Source of the DNA: an uncultured Clostridia bacterium
Lineage (GTDB): Bacteria > Bacillota > Clostridia > Oscillospirales > Acutalibacteraceae
Reading direction: 5' to 3'
DNA length: 64,000 nucleotides
Assembly: GCA_947630835.1 (NCBI GenBank)
Contig: CANRIZ010000009.1
Span: 1-64,000 of the forward strand
In this document: one piece after another, positions 61,196 to 64,000 of the stretch
Numbering within the stretch: the stretch's first letter is position 1
Layout of the letters: the number at the start of each line of letters is the position of its first letter
The notes under the pieces: generated by a model
The model's database searches: none
What the model saw: only the letters and a program-made list of their open reading frames with translations
What the model was told of the DNA's origin: nothing
Translations under genes and position numbers: made by a program

Positions 61196-62944
61196 ATGAA
61201 AAGCATCTGGACCGATAAAGTTGACAAGTCAAAACCGTTGCCGGAATATCCTCGTCCTCAATTTGAGCGTGACTGCTGGCAGTCGCTTAACGGCGAGTGG
61301 GAGTATTTTATTGCTGCAAGAGGGGAAAAGTGGATTTCCTCCTACAACGGTAAAATAACAGTTCCCTTTGCCGTTGAATCCCTGCTTTCCGGCGTTCAAA
61401 AGCCCTTAAAGGCAACCGACAGGCTTTGGTATCAAAAGAAATTTACCGTTGACGAATGTTTAAAGGGAAAAAGGATAATACTCAATTTCGGGGCGGTTGA
61501 CTGGCAATGCAAAGTATATATTAACAAAGAACAGGTAGGCTCTCATACCGGCGGATACATTAATTTCAGCTTTGATATTACCGATTATCTTACCGATGGC
61601 GAAAACACCCTCAATTTATGCGTTTACGACCCTACGGAATCGGGCTGGCAGCAAAGGGGAAAGCAGGATACTCATCCCCACGGTCTTTGGTACACTCCCA
61701 CCTCGGGAATTTGGCAGACGGTTTGGCTTGAGGGAGTTAACGCAAGTCATATAGAAAGCATCAAGCTTTTGCCCGACATTGACAAGGGTACGATTAATAT
61801 TAAAACAAAAATTACAGGCTCCGAAAACCAAAGGCTTGTTTTAACCGTTTACGATAACGGCAGTGAAATTATCGAAACGGAGATTTCCGAAGACTCAACC
61901 GTTGATATGGGCAAGGACTTTAAGCTGTGGAGTCCGGAAGAGCCCAATCTTTACAACATTGCCGTCGAGCTTTTTGAAAACGGAAATGCCGTCGATACCG
62001 TAAAAAGCTATTTCGGAATGAGAAAGTTCGGCTGCGGCAAAGATAAATTCGGAAAAGTAAGATTATTTTTAAACAATCAACCCTATTTTCAGCGCGGCTT
62101 GCTTGATCAGGGATATTGGCCCGACGGAGGACTTACCGCTCCTACGGACGAAGCTATGATTTTTGACATAAGCCAAGCCAAAAAGCTCGGCTTCAATATG
62201 CTGAGAAAGCATATAAAAGTAGAACCTATGCGTTGGTATTACCATTGCGACAGGCTCGGTATGCTCGTTTGGCAGGATATGATGAGCGGCGGAGTTTATA
62301 TAGGCGATTTTTATGCGGGATTTTTGCCGAATATAGGCGTAAAAGTTAAGGACAATAATTATAAAGTATTTAAGCGAGAGAAGAAAGAGGCGAGGGATAA
62401 CTACAAAACAGAGCTGACCGAAATGATTGAACAGCTTTACAACGTCGTTTCAATCTTTTGCTGGGTACCCTTTAACGAGGGTTGGGGACAGTTTGACGCG
62501 GTAAGTATCGCAAATTACGTTAAATCCCTTGATTCAAGCAGGCTTGTAGACCATGCAAGCGGTTGGTACGATCAGCACGGCGGCGATATTAAAAGCATGC
62601 ATAAGTATATTTTCCCCATTATTATGCCAAAGCTTGATAACAGAGCTTTTGTTATCACCGAGTTCGGCGGTTATCAGAATAAATATACAGGTCACACCTG
62701 GTCTGAGGATAAGGCTTTCGGACTTTATCTTAAATTTAAAAATAAGGAAACCTTGACTAACGCTTATAAAAAGCTTCACGAAAAGCAGGTAATACCGCTT
62801 ATAGACAAGGGTCTTTGCGGCACGATATATACGCAGATAACCGACGTTGAAAACGAGTTGAACGGTATTTTCACCTATGACCGGGCTCATCTTAAATTGG
62901 ACGAGCAGACGCTCAAGGATATTAACAGACAAATGAAGATTTGA
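61196..62944 (+). CDS. GH2 family glycoside hydrolase
   Basis: A 582-residue glycoside hydrolase family 2 protein. An N-terminal sugar-binding domain (about 10-180; WQSLNGEWEYF, DRLWYQKKFTV, YINFSFDITDYL), an Ig-like domain (about 185-275) and a TIM barrel (about 280-580) are seen. The acid/base Glu is in PFNEGWGQFD and the likely nucleophile Glu in FVITEFGGYQ. No signal peptide. It is a compact intracellular member; beta-galactosidase, beta-glucuronidase or arabinofuranosidase activity cannot be separated by eye. The WYL regulator follows 9 bases downstream. Confidence 0.9.
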   Translation: MKSIWTDKVDKSKPLPEYPRPQFERDCWQSLNGEWEYFIAARGEKWISSYNGKITVPFAVESLLSGVQKPLKATDRLWYQKKFTVDECLKGKRIILNFGAVDWQCKVYINKEQVGSHTGGYINFSFDITDYLTDGENTLNLCVYDPTESGWQQRGKQDTHPHGLWYTPTSGIWQTVWLEGVNASHIESIKLLPDIDKGTINIKTKITGSENQRLVLTVYDNGSEIIETEISEDSTVDMGKDFKLWSPEEPNLYNIAVELFENGNAVDTVKSYFGMRKFGCGKDKFGKVRLFLNNQPYFQRGLLDQGYWPDGGLTAPTDEAMIFDISQAKKLGFNMLRKHIKVEPMRWYYHCDRLGMLVWQDMMSGGVYIGDFYAGFLPNIGVKVKDNNYKVFKREKKEARDNYKTELTEMIEQLYNVVSIFCWVPFNEGWGQFDAVSIANYVKSLDSSRLVDHASGWYDQHGGDIKSMHKYIFPIIMPKLDNRAFVITEFGGYQNKYTGHTWSEDKAFGLYLKFKNKETLTNAYKKLHEKQVIPLIDKGLCGTIYTQITDVENELNGIFTYDRAHLKLDEQTLKDINRQMKI

Positions 62945-62953
62945 GGTATTTTT

Positions 62954-63958
62954 ATGCCCAACAAGAGCAACCAAAAATTAAAACTGCTTTATATACTCGA
63001 TAATCTGCTTAAAAACAGCGATGAAAACAATCCTATCGACGCAGAGGAAATTATTATTGATTTGCAGGAAAAGGGGATTGAAGCCGAAAGAAAATCCGTA
63101 TATAAAGATATTGCCGTTTTACAGCAGTTCGGCTACGATATTTTAAAAACGCGTACTCCGAAATGCGGATTTTTCATCGCTTCAAGAGATTTTGAGCTTG
63201 CGGAGGTAAGGCTTCTGTGCGACGCTATACAGGCGGCGGGCTTTATTTCGCAAAAAAAGACTAAGCAGCTTTTGGAAAAAATTTATTCCCTTGTAAGCGT
63301 ACACCAGGCAAAAACCATTGAAAACCAGGTCTATGTTGACAACAGACCGAAATGCGACAACGAAAATATTTATTATAATATTGATAAGCTTGACAGAGCA
63401 ATACAAAATAAACGTCAGGTAAAGGTAGTTTACAGAAAAAGAAAAATATCGGAGCGAAATATCGCAGAATTTGAGGAGAAAACCCATCATATAAGTCCAT
63501 ACGCTCTTATATGGGCAAACGACCATTATTATCTTGCAGGCAACAACGTAAACTATTCCAATATTATGATAATGAGGATTGACCGTATAAAACAGGTTGA
63601 AATCCTTGAAAATACGCCCGCTGTAAGCTTTTCGGACGTTTCGCCGTATAAGGAGAAGTTTGATTCGGCGGACTATGTCAACAAGCATTTTAATATGTTT
63701 TCCGGCGACCCGCAGGAAATAGAGTTGATATGCCATAATTCGCTTATTGACGATATACTTGATAAATTCGGCGACAGCGTAAATATTATTAAGTATTCCG
63801 AGGAAAAATTCAAAATCAATATCAACGCCGCCGTCAGCAGCGGCCTTGTATCTTGGATAATGCAGTACGGCGGCAATATACGCGTTAAAAGCCCGGAAAC
63901 GCTAAAAAAAATGATTCTTGACAGGGCGGAGGAAATAAGAAAAGTTTATCAAATATGA
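62954..63958 (+). CDS. WYL-domain HTH transcriptional regulator
   Basis: A 334-residue DeoR/YafY-type regulator. The N-terminal winged helix (about 1-70; AEEIIIDLQEKGIEAERKSV and YKDIAVLQQFGYDIL) is followed by a WYL domain (about 140-230; SPYALIWANDHYYLAG, with Ile-Trp-Ala in place of strict W-Y-L) and a WCX C-terminal extension. WYL domains bind ligands, often nucleic acid. It may control the GH2 gene with which it appears cotranscribed. The remaining 42 bases to the window end carry no recognisable feature. Confidence 0.88.
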   Translation: MPNKSNQKLKLLYILDNLLKNSDENNPIDAEEIIIDLQEKGIEAERKSVYKDIAVLQQFGYDILKTRTPKCGFFIASRDFELAEVRLLCDAIQAAGFISQKKTKQLLEKIYSLVSVHQAKTIENQVYVDNRPKCDNENIYYNIDKLDRAIQNKRQVKVVYRKRKISERNIAEFEEKTHHISPYALIWANDHYYLAGNNVNYSNIMIMRIDRIKQVEILENTPAVSFSDVSPYKEKFDSADYVNKHFNMFSGDPQEIELICHNSLIDDILDKFGDSVNIIKYSEEKFKININAAVSSGLVSWIMQYGGNIRVKSPETLKKMILDRAEEIRKVYQI

Positions 63959-64000
63959 CAAAGGCGATTGAGTTGTGAATAATACACAAAAATGTTTTTA

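Noticed and set aside
63182-63736. 184-residue frame antisense to the WYL regulator
   Set aside because: The WYL regulator is intact on the plus strand; the antisense frame has no motif or start signal.

Overview
The window looks like a chromosomal piece from a spore-forming gut or rumen Clostridium-class bacterium, most likely Oscillospirales/Ruminococcaceae-like. The basis is a spoIIR gene, T-box and M-box RNA leaders, strong AGGAGG ribosome sites, frequent GTG/TTG starts, a C-terminal dockerin protein, and many carbohydrate-active genes in an AT-leaning genome. The assignment is inferred from gene content; no 16S rRNA is present.

Region 1 (1-16.1 kb) reads as an accessory island abutting the 3' end of a tRNA-Ser gene (16006-16098, minus strand). 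Its left part is debris: the tail of a BAAT-type hydrolase, a small HMA metal-binding protein, an ABC ATPase cut after about 19 codons and joined back-to-back to a cut HipA-like toxin, a frameshifted HipB-like antitoxin, and a run of four adjacent hairpins. Then comes a leucine-type T-box (specifier CTC at 1928-1930) driving one long operon: ilvA-ridA-leuA-leuC-leuD-leuB-ilvB-ilvN-ilvC-ilvD, followed by a DUF815 AAA+ ATPase, a MaoC hotdog protein and a broken DUF554 gene. Arginine codons here are mostly CGT/CGC, whereas the rest of the window prefers AGA/AGG, which suggests a different origin. The right part of the island holds a broken TnpV gene and two copies of a palindromic repeat that reuse the tRNA-Ser 3' end and its terminator.

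Region 2 (16.2-31.7 kb) is host-like: a peptide/solute-binding lipoprotein, VanZ, DUF1015, YchF, tRNA-Arg(CCG), a fructokinase/GH32 pair for sucrose-type sugars, a GNAT acetyltransferase, the deoC-deoB-cdd nucleoside salvage operon, an NfeD/band-7 membrane pair, a DUF2974 lipase-like protein, an M-box-controlled mgtE and a NodB-type deacetylase.

Region 3 (31.8-43.4 kb) is mostly core: HPr, uvrC, a HAD phosphatase, rsmD, coaD, a coiled-coil protein, DUF4830, an RsuA-type pseudouridine synthase, spoIIR, a GH20 hexosaminidase, an Na/Pi cotransporter with PhoU domain, DegV and a PHP phosphoesterase.

Region 4 (43.4-48 kb) encodes a three-gene NuoE/NuoF/GltD-like flavin-FeS complex that resembles the Sporomusa-type (Stn) electron-bifurcating transhydrogenase. 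The middle gene carries a one-base frameshift.

Region 5 (48-64 kb) holds prfB, two SGNH hydrolases, an alpha/beta hydrolase, a GPH transporter with a sulfatase-fold protein lacking key catalytic residues, tRNA-Leu(TAA), D-lactate dehydrogenase with a Cys-rich tail, a PhnP-like MBL hydrolase, a His-rich/CooT metal-binding pair, Gfo/Idh/MocA and VOC proteins, a secreted repeat protein with dockerin, tRNA-Leu(TAG), a GH2 glycosidase and a WYL regulator. No CRISPR array, rRNA operon or intact prophage was seen.
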